A DNA stretch of 64,000 nt from Caprimulgus europaeus (GCA_907165065.1 OU015524.1:59995295-60059294), one strand, 5' to 3'; positions 1 to 12,565 are shown, numbered from the stretch's first letter. Made by a program: numbers and translations. Notes: generated by a model not told the origin, from the sequence alone.

Positions 1-1696
1 CATCAGAAAAATAGAGAAAAAAGTGAGAGAAGCTAGTTAGCTCTTCTAGGAGATTTATGCAGAAGCCAAGGCAGACGTTTAGTCAATTAAATATAAACCT
101 TTTCTTTTTTTTAAGTCTTAAAAAACTGTCAGGAATACTTAATGTCTGTATATGTTTGAGCCATCTCAAAGGTCAGTCATTTTCCAACTGTTATGTATTC
201 ATGCACTGTTTTATAGTTTGGAGTAATCTGTCAGTGTGAAAAGCAGAGGGTCATCAACCCATTAGTTCTTCAGCCTTTGGTATTTCTTCAGGCCATGAGG
301 AATGAACTTCCATGTAACTACTGCACTGTGTTCACTTTCAACTGCATTACTGTCTCTGGACATCTTGCGAATATGCAGGAAGCATAGTAATTTTTCAGTG
401 TTTAAAAAAATGAACTGGAAAAACAATCAGAGGAAATTTTCCTACTGTCATTTTCAGCACTGCTTCAGCTTAATAATACTCTCTCACATCGGAAAGGATT
501 CAGAAAAGGGTAACATTCCTATTTGGGGAAGAAAGTATGATAAATGAACGAAGCATAACTTTGTTTATGCTATGTTTACTGATTGCCCAGCATAATTTAC
601 TATAGGGAGCTCTGAGCTAGCTAATAAGTCTAATATCTAGTAAGTTAGCTAATGGCACAACAGAGCAATGTGCAGTTTTACATGCTGAGTAGCAAAAGCA
701 TTATGTTTAAAATAGCATTTTTGTTTGTTCAGTGTGTTAAAGTACACTTCAAACATGACAAAGAGACAAAGGTTCCCATTTAGTGAACATTTGAAATATG
801 TGAGCTTTTGTCTGAGGCTGCAGATGCTCTGGCAGACTGGGCAGAAAGCTATGGCCACATTGACTCAGGTTGTCCTTTCCTTTAGTGTCTCCTTCAGGAT
901 GCAGTGTGGCACAGCACTAAGCTAAAAGAACTGTCAGGCCAAGTGTGAAAAGTGTTCCTTCAAGGTGTCCACAGTACACTAAAGTAATAGCAGGACTTGA
1001 CAGCAGAAGTTACCTCATGACACAGTGCAGTCTTCCAGCATTTCACTCTCCTGTAACTCACCTCTAGCTCCTCCTGAGTTGTGACTTAGCTTCTCCTTTT
1101 TATCTTTTCTTTATTTTAGTATCAGTGTAAATAATTCACTTTCTCACCCCATCAGAATTTGCTTTCTCCAAGAGATACCACAGCAAAGATATCTGTTAGC
1201 TCCTGGCAGTCCTAAGCAATCTGGATAGCTGCCCTTCAGACTCAAGCCATGCTGCTGCTTCTTGGCAATTTGCTATATTCCTAGACTTCAGTGCACCCTT
1301 CCAAGTTTTTGTAGAGTGGTTATTGACCAGTTGTCCTGTGCCTGAGGCCTGATTTTGGTCTGCATGGCTACTTTCCTCTGAAATTCTCTCCCCTGCTTTG
1401 TCCTGTCCACTACCGTCTTGGTAAGATAGGTTTAACTCACACAGCTCTTGATCGATAACTCCAACACATGAATCCTCCACGTCATGATCTGAGTGTAGGA
1501 TGTCTCAGATCCTCAGACTTCTTCTAAAGAATCAGAAGGAAATCACAATGTGCTTTCACTGTTTCACCCATTTTTTAACAAATGCAAACTTGGCTAATAC
1601 AATAGATAAACAACAAACCACTTCATGTGGGTGTACATTGGCAAGTTCTTCAGGACTTGCATTATACAATATTTTTCTCCCTCTCTTTCCTGTTAG
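1..1696. other. Unique sequence, no gene recognised
   Basis: AT-rich single-copy-looking DNA. The open frames here (longest about 94 codons) have no recognisable motifs and no codon bias. The last 30 bases are a pyrimidine-rich tract that serves the candidate splice acceptor at 1695-1696. No repeat family was recognised. Confidence 0.5.
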
Positions 1697-1795
1697 GCAG
1701 GTGACATCATCAGTGACCTGATTGTGAAGTTTCTGAAGAACAGAAACTTTTCCTCACTGAAATCAGTGGGAGATTTTGTGATCACTTACAAGGGA
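1697..1795 (+). CDS. Candidate internal protein-coding exon (99 nt, 33 codons, phase 0/0)
   Basis: This is the only host-exon-like segment I can support well. A long pyrimidine tract (about 1668-1694, ending CTTTCCTGTTAG) precedes an AG acceptor at 1695-1696. The segment ends in GGA followed directly by GTAAGT at 1796, close to an ideal donor. The length is exactly 33 codons, so the exon is symmetric (phase 0 at both ends). Only the first frame is open: it begins AGDIISDLIV and ends VGDFVITYKG, with a basic stretch KFLKNR between. The other two forward frames contain stops. Third positions are richer in G/C (CTG, GTG, AAG, ATC, AAC) than the flanking DNA. I do not recognise the protein. The GDIISDLIVKFLKNR stretch loosely recalls the NMP-binding part of adenylate-kinase-like domains, but that is a guess. 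If real, the gene is on the plus strand with long introns, since no partner exon of equal quality is visible. Confidence 0.55.
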
Positions 1796-4311
1796 GTAAG
1801 TTTTCAACTGCTGTCAAGTTCTTAGGGAAAACAGATTGAAATAAAAAGGATTGGGGAAAAAAACCCAAACCAAACCAAACCAAAACCAAAGCAACGACCT
1901 CAACATTGGCAGATAAGCATTGTTTCACTTTTTCTATTTTATTTTACTTTATTCAGTTACCCATTCCATATAGGTTAAGAGAGAAGAAAGCTAGCTGCTT
2001 CCCAAGAGCACTGTACAAAAGCTCTCAGGAAAACCAGAGGCTCTCAAGAAATCTGACCAGTAGCAATTACAGAAAGCTTAGAGTGTGACCAAAAGTGTAA
2101 TGCACCTTGACAAAAAGTAGAATTATCAAGACTTCAAAAGGCTTTAGTGGTTTACATCAATATGTGACAGTCTCAACTCTGTAAACAGACAGTAAACAAT
2201 TCTGATTAAAGTATGACAGTTCAATGAATCCTGTGGGTGTGACATGAATAGAATGTGAACAGTGCTCATTATGAATGCAGTAAAAATGAGATTTCATGGT
2301 ACTCAGGAAATTAAGATGCTTGTAGGAAAAGATTCTGGAAATAAAAAATACAGTTCAATAAAATCTCTTATCAGTTTCATACTCCATTGGATAAAATACC
2401 GAAAGTAATTTTTTAAAAATTGATTGTTTAATTGATAAAATGGAAAAGTCACTGAATGTTTTATGAGTATAACTGCATACAGCTTAAAGACTCACTGTTA
2501 AGGCTCACGCTGCCGTTACTTAGGTACAATTAAACACATTTGAAAAAGTCTTTTTGAAATGAAGTTGGGGGAAGAAATTTTATCCTTCTCTGAGAATTAC
2601 TGATTTTGGAAGACACTCAAACATTAGGGTGATCAGTGACAGTGTAGAGATTCATACCAAAATTGGTATGAAAAAAATTTGTTGAAAATCTATCAAAATA
2701 TTTTGTTAATTGAAAAATAAGCATTGTAGAATAAAGAAAGCTTATAGCTATTTAAAAATGGATTGGGTAGCTGCTACAAAAGCAGAGGACCTTGGGAATA
2801 CATTGAGTTAATTTCACTAAGATGAAAATATGCTGCATAATGGAGTAGCCTTTATTTTGGCTCACTACCTGGCTAATGGAAATGTTCTCCTTGGCTTTCA
2901 CTTAAAAAAATGATAAAAATTAAGGTGGAGTCCTAGCTTTCCACAAAATAATGTTGTCTGATCTTCAACCTCAGTGCAGTATAATGAAGCCTGTATGCCT
3001 AAACTATATCTGAACTTCAAATTAGAGTATTTGGTTCAGAGTATTTTGACATTGATGCTCCTGAATGTTCTGGAGAACAACTGTTCTGGAGATTGGCTTG
3101 CTTTAGAATCAAAACAACTTTTTAAGGAGAAAACAAACCAAAACAAAACAAAAAAAGCAAAATCAAACCCCATACCTTCCTGTTGAGGCTGCTGGTATCC
3201 TTAGCTGAAAGTCATAGTTTTAACAAAGACCACTGAAACAGCTAGAGGGAAGGTATCAGTATTTATTGGCCAACATTCTCATCTTCTTAATGTGTTAGTA
3301 GGAGAAAAAATATTTGCTGCAGTCTCATAGTGTCTGGAAGTAAATTAAATAAATGATGAATTGTGTTTTTGGATGCTCATCTGAAGGTACTAGAGCTGTA
3401 GTTTGAAAGGTAATTTGTTTACCGAGTTGAACTTGTATTATGATTAATTTGCTGCTAATGTTTTTGGTTCAAATAATCTCAACTGAAGGATATCTCAGAG
3501 AAAAAAAAATAATTTGTTATGTTCAGAACAAAACAGTATGACAATAAAATGCATCCAAAAGATTTTATGCCTCTACCTCATTTTATCTCAGATTGCAGTA
3601 TTAGAGATTAATTTATTTATTCAGAAAATGCTTACATTTCTTGAGAAAGTAAACTGCTGCTTCCTGGCTTTGCGAAGGGAATTTCACCAGTGCACTCTGC
3701 ACTCACAGTGTCTGAAAACAAAGGGATGGCTGTGATGCCTACTTTGTAACACAAAGATGTTGTAGAGAAAGATGTACTTTTCTTAGGTTCATCTGTTTCC
3801 TATAATTTCAAAGAGATACTACTAGTTTAAATGTACTATCTGGAAAGTATTAAATTTTGTTTAATTGCTCAAGGCAATACTTCCTGAATTGTGGAGCTAA
3901 ACTTCAGTGACGTTGTGTCCTTCATGTTGCTTGGAGTATTGCAGGAGGAGAAAATATTAATTTTCACTCACTATTTTGGACACTTTTAATTGCAGTTGAG
4001 ATGGACTGAAGTGGTAGAGGTCAAGTGAGATTGAAAAACATGACAGAATAGCTAGGAAACTGTTGAGAAAATTTCCAAGTGGAAACTCTACTACAGTTCT
4101 GAAGTCCTTGGTTGATGCATTTGGAAATGTACCTAAATGTTAGCTCCAGAGGGGCCAAAATACACTGCATATATTTCTCAAAGGATTTATGTCTTTTTTT
4201 TTCAGTAAGTTCTTGACATACAGAATAGCATAATGATCTCTGAAGATCCAGCTAAACCTGAATTGTGAAGTCCATGACATGGAATGTGTGTGTCACCCAG
4301 GCTGGAGCAGA
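1796..4311. other. Unique sequence, probably intronic if the exon at 1697-1795 is real
   Basis: No gene or transposon recognised. It contains a short CCAAA-type simple repeat at about 1868-1893 and a small inverted repeat at 2651-2672 (TTCATACCAA, two-base spacer, complement). A pyrimidine run ends in CAG at about 4204, but no matching donor follows. Confidence 0.45.
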
Positions 4312-4690
4312 GCTCAGGAGGTCTCTCTCGAATCTCCTGCTCACAACAGGCTCAGGTGTGAGCTCAGACGAGGTTGCCCAGGGTTTTATCCTGTTGGGTT
4401 TTGAGAGTCTTCAAGGATGGAGGCTGCACAGCTTCTCTGGCTGACCAGATCCATGGCTTGACTGTCCCCAGGGTAAAAAAGGAATTCCATAACCAGAGCC
4501 TGAACTTCTTTTATTTTGACTTCTATCCATTGTCTCGTATCCTCCTGCCATGCACTGCTGGGAAGAGTCTGGCTCTGTCATCTTGTTGACTTTGAAATCA
4601 GGTGCTGATGGGCTGCCGTCAGGCCCCCTCAAAGTTGTCTCTGCCCCAGGCTGAACCAGCCCCAGTACCTTAGCTTCTCCTCACAGTTTT
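4312..4690 (-). mobile_element. CR1 LINE, 3' part (minus strand), old
   Basis: Read on the plus strand, this is the reverse complement of a CR1 3' region: 'tcttcaaggatggagg' near 4410, 'ttgactgtccc', 'cttctatccattgtctc' and 'ggctgaaccagcccc' occur in the order expected of an antisense CR1 tail. No tandem tail octamers survive at the left end. The copy is diverged and carries no intact frame. CR1 is the dominant LINE of birds and other sauropsids; this copy is 5'-truncated, as most are. Confidence 0.75.
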
Positions 4691-5274
4691 CTTCCAAAGG
4701 ATTTGCTGTTGTATTTTATCCAGAGATAGCTGAATGATAAATCAAATTGTTTTAGACTAAGGGTCCAGTTAAAAGTTCTAGTTAATATAATATATTGGAC
4801 TATAAAATAATAAATACAGGTTGTATAGATGTATCAGTACAACACAATTCAGTACTATGCACTGCGTTAAAGCTTCCTTAGATTTTAATTCAGTTGTTTT
4901 AAGCCCTCTGACATCCTTATACAGGCAGTTCAGGCTTGCCAATGGTTCATAAACATATAATATAGGATGTGGATTTGATTGTGTTGTCTTCACTGTTACA
5001 GGATTAATTTTTTAGCTTCCTTATCTGAGAGACCATCTCAGTGATTCTAAGGCAAATGAAATATTCCATACGGTTAGTATGGGCCACAAAACTCACAGTG
5101 GGAAGTCTGTAGAGCTTGGTTTCTGCTAGAAGGTCTCTGTTCTGAATGCCCTCTGCTTTTGCAAAATTGGCAAGGCTCAAACAGGTCAGAACTTTTTCAA
5201 AAAGATACTAACAGTAAGATATTGAAGTAGTATCTCTAGATATTAAATTATTATGGTATTAAATGCAAGGCTAA
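4691..5274. other. Unique sequence, nothing recognised
   Basis: AT-rich spacer between a CR1 tail and an LTR relic. Open frames here are short and lack motifs. Confidence 0.5.
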
Positions 5275-5780
5275 ACCCCCATCTCTGACTAGGGGGGAGA
5301 GAGAGTTAACTTTGGCAAACAGCCAAATGCCCTCCCAGCTGATCATGAGTCAAGATGAAGACATGGAGGTTGCCACTGTCATGAGCAAAACAGACGATAC
5401 TTAGAGAAAATTAATTTAATATCCTGCCAATTAAAATAGATTTGGATAATGAGAAACAAAGAGAAACATTAAAGCAATGCCGTTATGCACCCTTTCTCCA
5501 ACTCAGCTTCACTCCTTCACTCCTCACTTCTCTCCTCCCCTGCCCCAAAATCTGGAGGCGTAGATGGGATGGGTTTTGTTCAGTAAAATAGAAGTTTCTC
5601 CTGCTCCTTCTCTCTCACATTTTCCTTATGCTCCAGCATGGGCTTTCCACAGGCTGCAGTTCTTCTAGGAATATCCAACTGTTCTCCAAGGGCAACACTG
5701 TGGCAGCCCTTGGCTTCTCCTCACAGAGGCCATCCCTGCAGAACCTGCCACCAGCACCTGAGCATGGACACTCAATGCGC
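5275..5780 (-). mobile_element. Degraded endogenous-retrovirus LTR relic (minus strand)
   Basis: The segment aligns by eye with the LTR family at 58776-59889. Shared blocks are a gggcaaaacaAACT-like block (5383-5400), AATTAATTTAAT / TGCCAATTAAAATAG (5409-5442), a C/T-rich block (5490-5540), and 'tctcctgctcc', 'gctccagcatgggctt' and 'caggctgcagttcttc' (5596-5668). Those last motifs are the repeat cores of the same LTR class. It is much more diverged than the three full copies and probably belongs to an older related family. Ends are approximate, and no target-site duplication was found. No retroviral internal sequence is attached. Confidence 0.6.
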
Positions 5781-6732
5781 TGATATAAGTGTCAAATGAT
5801 CTAATCAAAGAATTCTCTCCTGGCATCTGCTGATTTGTCACTTGGACACAGACTTAGGATGAAAATCATGGAAGTTTTAAAAAATCAGAAAAAGATTTAA
5901 CTGCCATTTAAGTGAGTAAAGTTTTCTCAACCCCATCAATACTTAATCCCATGGTCCCCATTAAAGCTTTTCTGTTAACATCACTAAATTCTGTATCAGC
6001 CTATTGAAAAGAAAAAGTATCTTAAATGGAAAAAAATTAAATGGCAGGTTAAACCCTGTATCCTGTCATGTCCTAAAATTTGAAATAACTTTAATTCTCT
6101 GTTTTTCACAAATAAAAGAAGATATTTAAGGAATATGTAAGGAAAATATTAGCAGCAGATCTCATTAAGTAAAAGGGAGGCAAATAGAAACCCCAATCTG
6201 AATGAAAATATGTCCTCTGACAGTTAAGTTCCAATGGAATATAGAAATACCACATACAGATAAAGTAATGAATAAATATCTTATCTCAGTGTTTCTCTTC
6301 ACATCTCCATTTGTTTGTTAATTCCCATAGGTCTGTTTTTATAGCATAGCCATAATAATGTGCTCTCACAGAAGGAAGGGAAAATTGTCTTTCTGGCTCT
6401 TGGAACAAAAATGATTTTTTTGTGTATGTGTGCATTTAGAGGCAAAGCAGAATTTTATAGTGTTTATTCTGTCATTAAGCTGAATAGAAAAATGCTCATC
6501 TAAAGTTCCAAGATAATTCAAAAAAAGAATATGCTTATATCTGGGGAGAGTTTGTGCATGTTGCTTTTTCAGGACTAGAGAAAAGACTGGATTTTTTGCC
6601 ACCGTAAGGGCACAAATAGTTTTCTATTGGACTGCTGCAAGTCTGAAGAGACCACTGACTCTGACTGAGTTACTTGGAATTAACAGCAATGTGACTCAAT
6701 GTAGAAGCTGATTCTCTGGATTTAGATTAGAA
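5781..6732. other. Unique sequence, nothing recognised
   Basis: AT-rich DNA without identifiable repeats or coding signals. Confidence 0.5.
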
Positions 6733-6860
6733 GAAAAGGGGGTAGTCAGCATGGATTCACAAAAAGGAAATCATGCTTAACTAACCTGATTGCCTTCTAT
6801 GACAGGAAAACTGTCTAGATACATGAGGGGAGGGCAGTGGGTGTTATATACTTGGACTTG

Positions 6861-6934
6861 AGCAAGGCTTTTGATACTGTCTCCCATGACATCCTTATTG
6901 GCAAACTCAAAAAGTATGGACTTGATGATTGGAT
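6861..6934 (+). repeat. Left arm of perfect 74-nt inverted repeat (source copy, RT motif A region)
   Basis: This arm occupies the normal CR1 position and encodes SKAFD and following residues, so it is the source copy. Its exact reverse complement is at 7383-7456. Confidence 0.95.
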
Positions 6935-7382
6935 GGTGAGGTGGATTGAGAACTGGCTGAATGACAGAGCTCAGAGTGTTGTCACTGGTAGTGTGGAATC
7001 AAGTTGGAGATCTGTATCTAGTGGTTTTCCCCAGGGGTCAATACTGGGTCCATTGTTGTTCAACCTATTCATCAGTGACTTAGATGAAGGAACAGAGTGC
7101 CTCCTCAGCAAATTTGCTGATGATACTAAACTGGGAGGAGTGTTGCATATGCCAGACAGCTGCACTGCCATTCAGAGGGACCTCAACAGGCTGGAGAGAT
7201 GGGCAGTGAGGAACCTCATGACATTTAACAAGGGAAGGTGCAGGGTCCTGCATATGGGAAGGAATAACCTCAGGCAACAGTACAGGTTGGGGACTGACCT
7301 CCTGGAAAGCAGCCTTGTGGGAGAAGGACCCGGGTATCGGGGAACAGGATTAAGTTAAAGCTAAATATGAGCCAGCAAACCA

Positions 7383-7456
7383 ATCCAATCATCAAGTCCA
7401 TACTTTTTGAGTTTGCCAATAAGGATGTCATGGGAGACAGTATCAAAAGCCTTGCT
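7383..7456 (-). repeat. Right arm of perfect 74-nt inverted repeat (inserted copy inside CR1)
   Basis: By base-by-base comparison this is identical to the reverse complement of 6861-6934. It interrupts the CR1 between 'atgagccagcaa' (about 7368-7379) and 'ctgtggccagg' (about 7458-7468), which are near neighbours in a normal CR1. The net insertion keeps the surrounding C-terminal frame. Confidence 0.95.
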
Positions 7457-8078
7457 CCTGTGGCCAGGAAGGCTAAGGCTATCCTGGGTTGTATTAGGAA
7501 GAGTGTTGCCAGCAGATCAAGAGAGGTGATCGTCCCCCTCTACTCAGCCCTGGTGAGGCCCCACCTGGAGTATTGTGTTCATTTCTGGGCTCCCCAGTAC
7601 AGGAAGGACGTGGAACTCCTGGAGCATGTCCAAGTGAAGGGCAGCTAAGATGATTAAAGGACTGGAGCATCTTTCATAAGAGGAAAGGCTGAGGGAGCTG
7701 GGCCTGTTCAACCTGGAGAAAAGATGACTCAAAGGGGATCTGATTAATGTCTATAAATATCTAAAGAGAGAGCGTCTAGAGGACGGGGCCAGACTCTTCT
7801 CACTGGCACCCAATGAGAGGATGAGAAGCAACACACATAAACTGCGGCATAGGAAGTTCCACCTGAACATAAGGAAGACCTTCTTTACTGTGAGGATTAC
7901 TGAGCACTGGAAGAGGTTGCCCAGAGAGGTTGTGGAATCTCCCTCCCTGGAGATATTCAGAAACCCTCTGGACAAAATTTTGGTTCATTTGCTCTAGAAG
8001 TCCCTGCCTGAGCAGGGTGGTTGGAGTAGATGACCTTCAGAGGTCCCTTCCAACTTCAACTATTCTGTGATTCTGTGA

Positions 8079-8641
8079 AAAGAAGCTTATTTCAACCTTT
8101 CTGATTATGGGAGCTCACAGATATTTACATAATATTGGTTCTTATAGAAAGCACGCAACGTAATTAGCAATCAACTGGAAAATCAGAGAAGTATGAGCTT
8201 GTTAATCACCACTGCAATTGTTTCATCAGCAAAACTGCTTCTGCTCTTGTAACTCCACTAAAAGCGCTACTTCTGCCATAGAGATTCTCAGCATTAAATG
8301 AAAGGATCAGTGATTCTAGAGGAGCTGATGCCATAACTGACAACATAACAAAATTAGGTCTGCCTGCAGGCAGGACTCTCAGAAGGTCCTGACGTTTTGG
8401 AGCACTGCAGGTGCAGTGTAGCTCTGTGCATGACCACAGTCACCATCATATGTGACACTGAGTCATGTTTCACTGTGCCCTTGATGTAAAGACTACCTGA
8501 ACCTAAGTGGTAGGTTCAACTGACCCAGCAGTTAACCTATCAACTGTGATACTTAAAATGGCAATTGGCTCCAAGTGTTTGATGTCCTGTAAATTTGACT
8601 TTCTGTTGTACTGTCTTTTTTTTTTTTTAATCTCTTTTCAG
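8079..8641. other. Unique sequence
   Basis: No gene or transposon recognised. A 14-bp perfect palindrome CTGCCTGCAGGCAG lies near 8362-8375, and a poly-T run near 8618-8629 leads into a splice-acceptor-like CTCTTTTCAG. Confidence 0.45.
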
Positions 8642-8735
8642 CCTTGATTCAGATATTCACCAACCTGCTACAAAGAAATGCAAATCTACTTTATATAATG
8701 AATTTTTTTATACGTTAAATGAAGTAATAAACAGA
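8642..8735 (+). other. Weak candidate terminal exon
   Basis: A strong acceptor (long T run then CTCTTTTCAG, AG at 8640-8641) is followed by 24 open codons in the frame starting at 8644. These end in TAA at 8716-8718, with an AATAAA hexamer at 8726-8731 close behind. Such a combination can arise by chance in AT-rich DNA and the polyadenylation signal is unusually near the stop. The phase does not join directly to the exon at 1697-1795, so at least one further exon would be needed. Confidence 0.15.
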
Positions 8736-11700
8736 TGCTTCCATAGTATGTATATTTAAATCTTCACTGTTCATTTATACCAAAATCAAGAAGAGTTTGA
8801 ATTAATTTCACTCAACTGTGTCATTCTAGGAAACGTCTTTTTGATGACTATGGCACAGCTAATATGCAGATGAAATGGGAATATTTTCTACAATAAAGTG
8901 CAGTTAGATGTGTCTTTTTATAAACAGTATCTTTTTTTTATACACAGTGGGTATATTTGTGATATAATATGCAATCATGATGTATTCATCACTTTTTTTT
9001 TTTTTTTAATTGATGGAAAAGGAGCTTTAGGTGTCTCTCTTGCTTTACTTTCCTGAGACTGGACAATATTGTATACAAACTCTAAGCCACTTGTGGGGAC
9101 TGGGTTTGCAAAAGGGTCAGGTAGATTCATTTTCACGTAATAAAGAAAAACAAACCAAGTAGCACTAACTTTGGATCACCTTGCCAATCAAAAAGCTCTC
9201 AATTTCAGCTGCAATTAGGATTTAATGCAGTGCTTATTGTAAATAAGTACAATGAATCCATCATATGTTCTACAGTATGTTTTGTGAATTTTAAACAGGC
9301 TTCAAACACTAGGTTTTATAGTGCATCAAAACCACACATTGACATTCACAATAACAAATGCCACAAATATAAAATGAAGAACAACGTAGAGGTTTATTTC
9401 TGTAATGTACATTTCATTTTGTACCAACTCTGTTTCAAGAATTAGCATCTATTTTGCATTCCAGAACTCTTACTTTCAAGTACATTATACTCTTCCCATG
9501 CTAATGAAGTGCCATTTGCTGAAATTTAAAAAAGAATAATCTGGCTTGTGGTAAGCTATTTTGTTAGGAAGGCATCATGGACACTGACATATGTAGGTCC
9601 TGATTCTGTAGTTGTTAATCAAATAAAGGTCATGTGAAATTAAGGAGAGAAATGTCTGATTGGTCTAAAAATTATTCCCCCGTATCATTCTGAAAGGTTG
9701 TCTGAGAAGTTTCTAAGGTAAGCGCATGATAAACCAGTTTTAGAAACTTGTCACTCTATGTAAGACTGTCATAGAAAGAAGTACAGTTATTTTTTCTCTT
9801 TAGCTATTTAAGTCTGAAAAAATATCAGCAAAAATAATTGTGTCAACATCAATAAGTACAGAACAAGTCCATACTTCACCTGTCACCTCTGTTATGTGCC
9901 TAAGGTTTATAAATAGGTACAGGTCACAGGATTTTGACTTATCTTTGTATGCTATCCTTGTTTACAGTGTGATCAGTATTCTTTGGCAGGAAGATAAGAA
10001 TAAAGCACAGTCGTTTTCTTGTCTGGCTCCAAGGCAACTACATAGGATTATCACACACACAAAAAAAGGCTTTTAGAAGCCTTCACTTTGTTCTGGAGAT
10101 GTAGAGTTCAGATGACTGTTCAGAGTGATTGCTATTTTAAATAAAAGTTTTCTTTGACTTGTTGGATCTTGGCATATGGCATTAAAATGACCCGTGGAGA
10201 AAGAATAATCAAAATGTCAGTTAAGAACAAAGAAGAGGAAATTGGATAAAGATGATCTGATATTAGTTTTTAGGGGCATGAAAAGGTATTGCTTGGTCTT
10301 CTAAAATATCTAAACTACACCAAAGGAATGGAAATTAGGTTGAGTTGTAAAAATAATGAGTTGTGCTAGAGACTAAAGCACAGTTACAGTTCATATGAGG
10401 AGACTGTAGCATCTCCCACACTGAGGGTCTGTAAGAGGAAGCTTAAAAATGCCTCTCAATAATTGTATACTTGGCTGGTCTTGTCTTGAGCAGAATGATC
10501 GATTTGGTGGGTCTTGGAGTGATTTGATGGTATGAAAGTCTTCAGTTTATCCTATTCAGAATTTTTTATTTTGGTATCTCTATCTTCCTGATCCTTGAGC
10601 CCTCTAGCAATGTCTTAAAATGCAAGTCCTTGCACACTTTCTCTGTGTAAATTTTGTAGTTAACAGATCACTCTTAACATCAGGAATCAAAATAGTAAAA
10701 ATCCATAATGTTTTTCCAGCTGGGAGTTTCATTAAGAAATTGCGTAAAGGAGCATGCGAGGTTGAAAGGGAGTAATCAGTACTGCAATTCTATAGACCAC
10801 TTGGCTTGAGACACAGATTATTGCATGCAAAAGGCATTTGTTTTATATCCGCTTTAATTTGTTTTGATACCCTGGAGAAAAGACACTCAAGTATACAAAG
10901 GAATTAACAAATACATTATTTCACTTTAATCCTTCAATATAATGATGAAAATGTCTGATGAGAACCATTGATTGGCTGCCAGCTGTGATAAAGCACTGCA
11001 AATGCAGTCGTGAAGGATGATAATGCTAAAACTGGTTCACGACAGTTCTGATTTATTGAATTAAAGATATGAATCCAGCATATAAAGTACAAATCCAGTT
11101 AAGATTAATTTCAAGTCAAAGTTCTAAGACAACACAAAACATAAAAATAATAAAAAAGACCCTAGATCTTATTCCTGACTGTGAGACTGTGGAATTGTTC
11201 TGTTTTTTCTTCTTTAGCAAAAGCTGCATGGGGGAATGTCTTCTTCTGAGTATTGTTCTAGCATATTTTTGTGGTTAGCATTTTTCATTCCCATTAACAA
11301 AACCAGAGCAGCAGCATTTACAGCTCTGAAAGGAGAATGAAGTACTAGAAGACCGGGAAAAGAGGTAAACAATCACTTATATTCAGACAGGGAAATAAAA
11401 AAACATAGAACATTTAAAATTTTTCACATGTTTATACTTTAGAATACCTTGTCATAGGTTGTAAAGCCGCTAATAGGAAATACATTTCCATGGGCTGAAA
11501 TGAGAAATTTAATTTATGTGATGTCCTACAAATCTTACAGTCCTACAATCCTTGCAATAATAGGAGTTGAAGAATGCCCCATATAACTAGCTGGTACAGT
11601 CAGGCTGCTTATTGCTTTATGCTTGGTGAAGCCATTTTCAGTCTTGCAAAGTGTACATGGAACAGCAGCATTGTCCTGCATCTACTAAAAGATGCTAAGC

Positions 11701-12565
11701 GGTAAAGAATCATCTTGTCATTCATTATTTTGTTTTTGTTTTTGTTTTTTTGTTAAGACAGTGAGGACTGGAGTGGAATTTGCCAATTGACAGCGGTGGT
11801 AGCTGAAACAAACGAAGAATATCCACATGGAACTGAGCTATCAGACAGTCCTTATATTGGTGATCTGTGGGTGATGTCTGACCACTCTCAGTAGCTGCTA
11901 GTGGACAAAATATAACAGATTCCAGGTGATGTTTTACAAGGATCTTGATTTAATTTCTTTTTTTTTTTATCCTTTAACATATTTGGAATATCCTTGCAAT
12001 TTAAATTATTTCACAAGTAATTTTTCACTAAACTCTAATACTAGTGGATTTTGTCTATACATTTCAAATCTAAGTCCAGCTTTTACCCTTGGAAGGCTAT
12101 TCAGTGTCTTTATGAAAAAGCTGTTGATCACACATGACATGTACATCGTTCTATCCTACTACAAGAAGTGCTACAGATTACCAAGAAAACTGAAAACACC
12201 ATTTAAAAACCACCAACTTTTTATTAACTGCTGTAAAGCATACTGTTATGTCAATAATAATTAGAATTTGCCTCAGAACCCCTTTCTGCTGCTTCTTTTG
12301 ATGGCTAGCTCCAGAATAGGGTTTCTTTACAACAGTAAGTCTTTGTTATATTTAATGTGGTGCTTCGATGAGGTTATGGCTGCTTCTCAAACTGTGAGGC
12401 ATAAGAACTCAACCACACAGATTTTTTTTGGAAAACCTTTTTTTTCTGTGAGTTATGGGCCAGCCAAAAACTGTCAACAGGGACACTAGCACACAAATTT
12501 AGTCATTTCATTTTGTTTATATCATGCCTTCTAAAATATTGTTATAAATTCTTGTTTTCATTTAG
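8736..12565. other. Unique sequence, nothing recognised
   Basis: AT-rich DNA with poly-T at about 8992-9007 and a TTTTTG simple repeat near 11728-11750. No transposon or gene was recognised. A GTAAGC donor-like site at 9717 has no convincing acceptor upstream. Confidence 0.45.

Larger units (their letters stand above)
6733..8078 (+). mobile_element. CR1 LINE with partial reverse transcriptase and complete 3' end
   Basis: This is the best-preserved CR1 in the window, truncated at its 5' end. A frame from about 6742 to 7355 encodes the middle of the ORF2 reverse transcriptase. It has QHGFTK near the start, motif A LDLSKAFD (about 6853-6876), the [11 protein letters not shown] block (about 7020-7050), and the catalytic FADD box (about 7114). 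All catalytic aspartates are kept. One in-frame TAG (6816-6818) interrupts the frame. The ORF2 C-terminal region continues in another frame (7367-7648, with [12 protein letters not shown]), then the 3' UTR, ending in ATTCTGTG ATTCTGTG octamers at 8063-8078. Within the element, 7383-7456 is an exact reverse complement of 6861-6934, an insertion absent from ordinary CR1 (see separate entry). The copy is not functional. Confidence 0.93.

Noticed and set aside
4190..4210. Splice acceptor at the poly-T/CAG near 4204
   Set aside because: No donor or open frame follows within a normal exon length, and the next recognisable sequence is a CR1.
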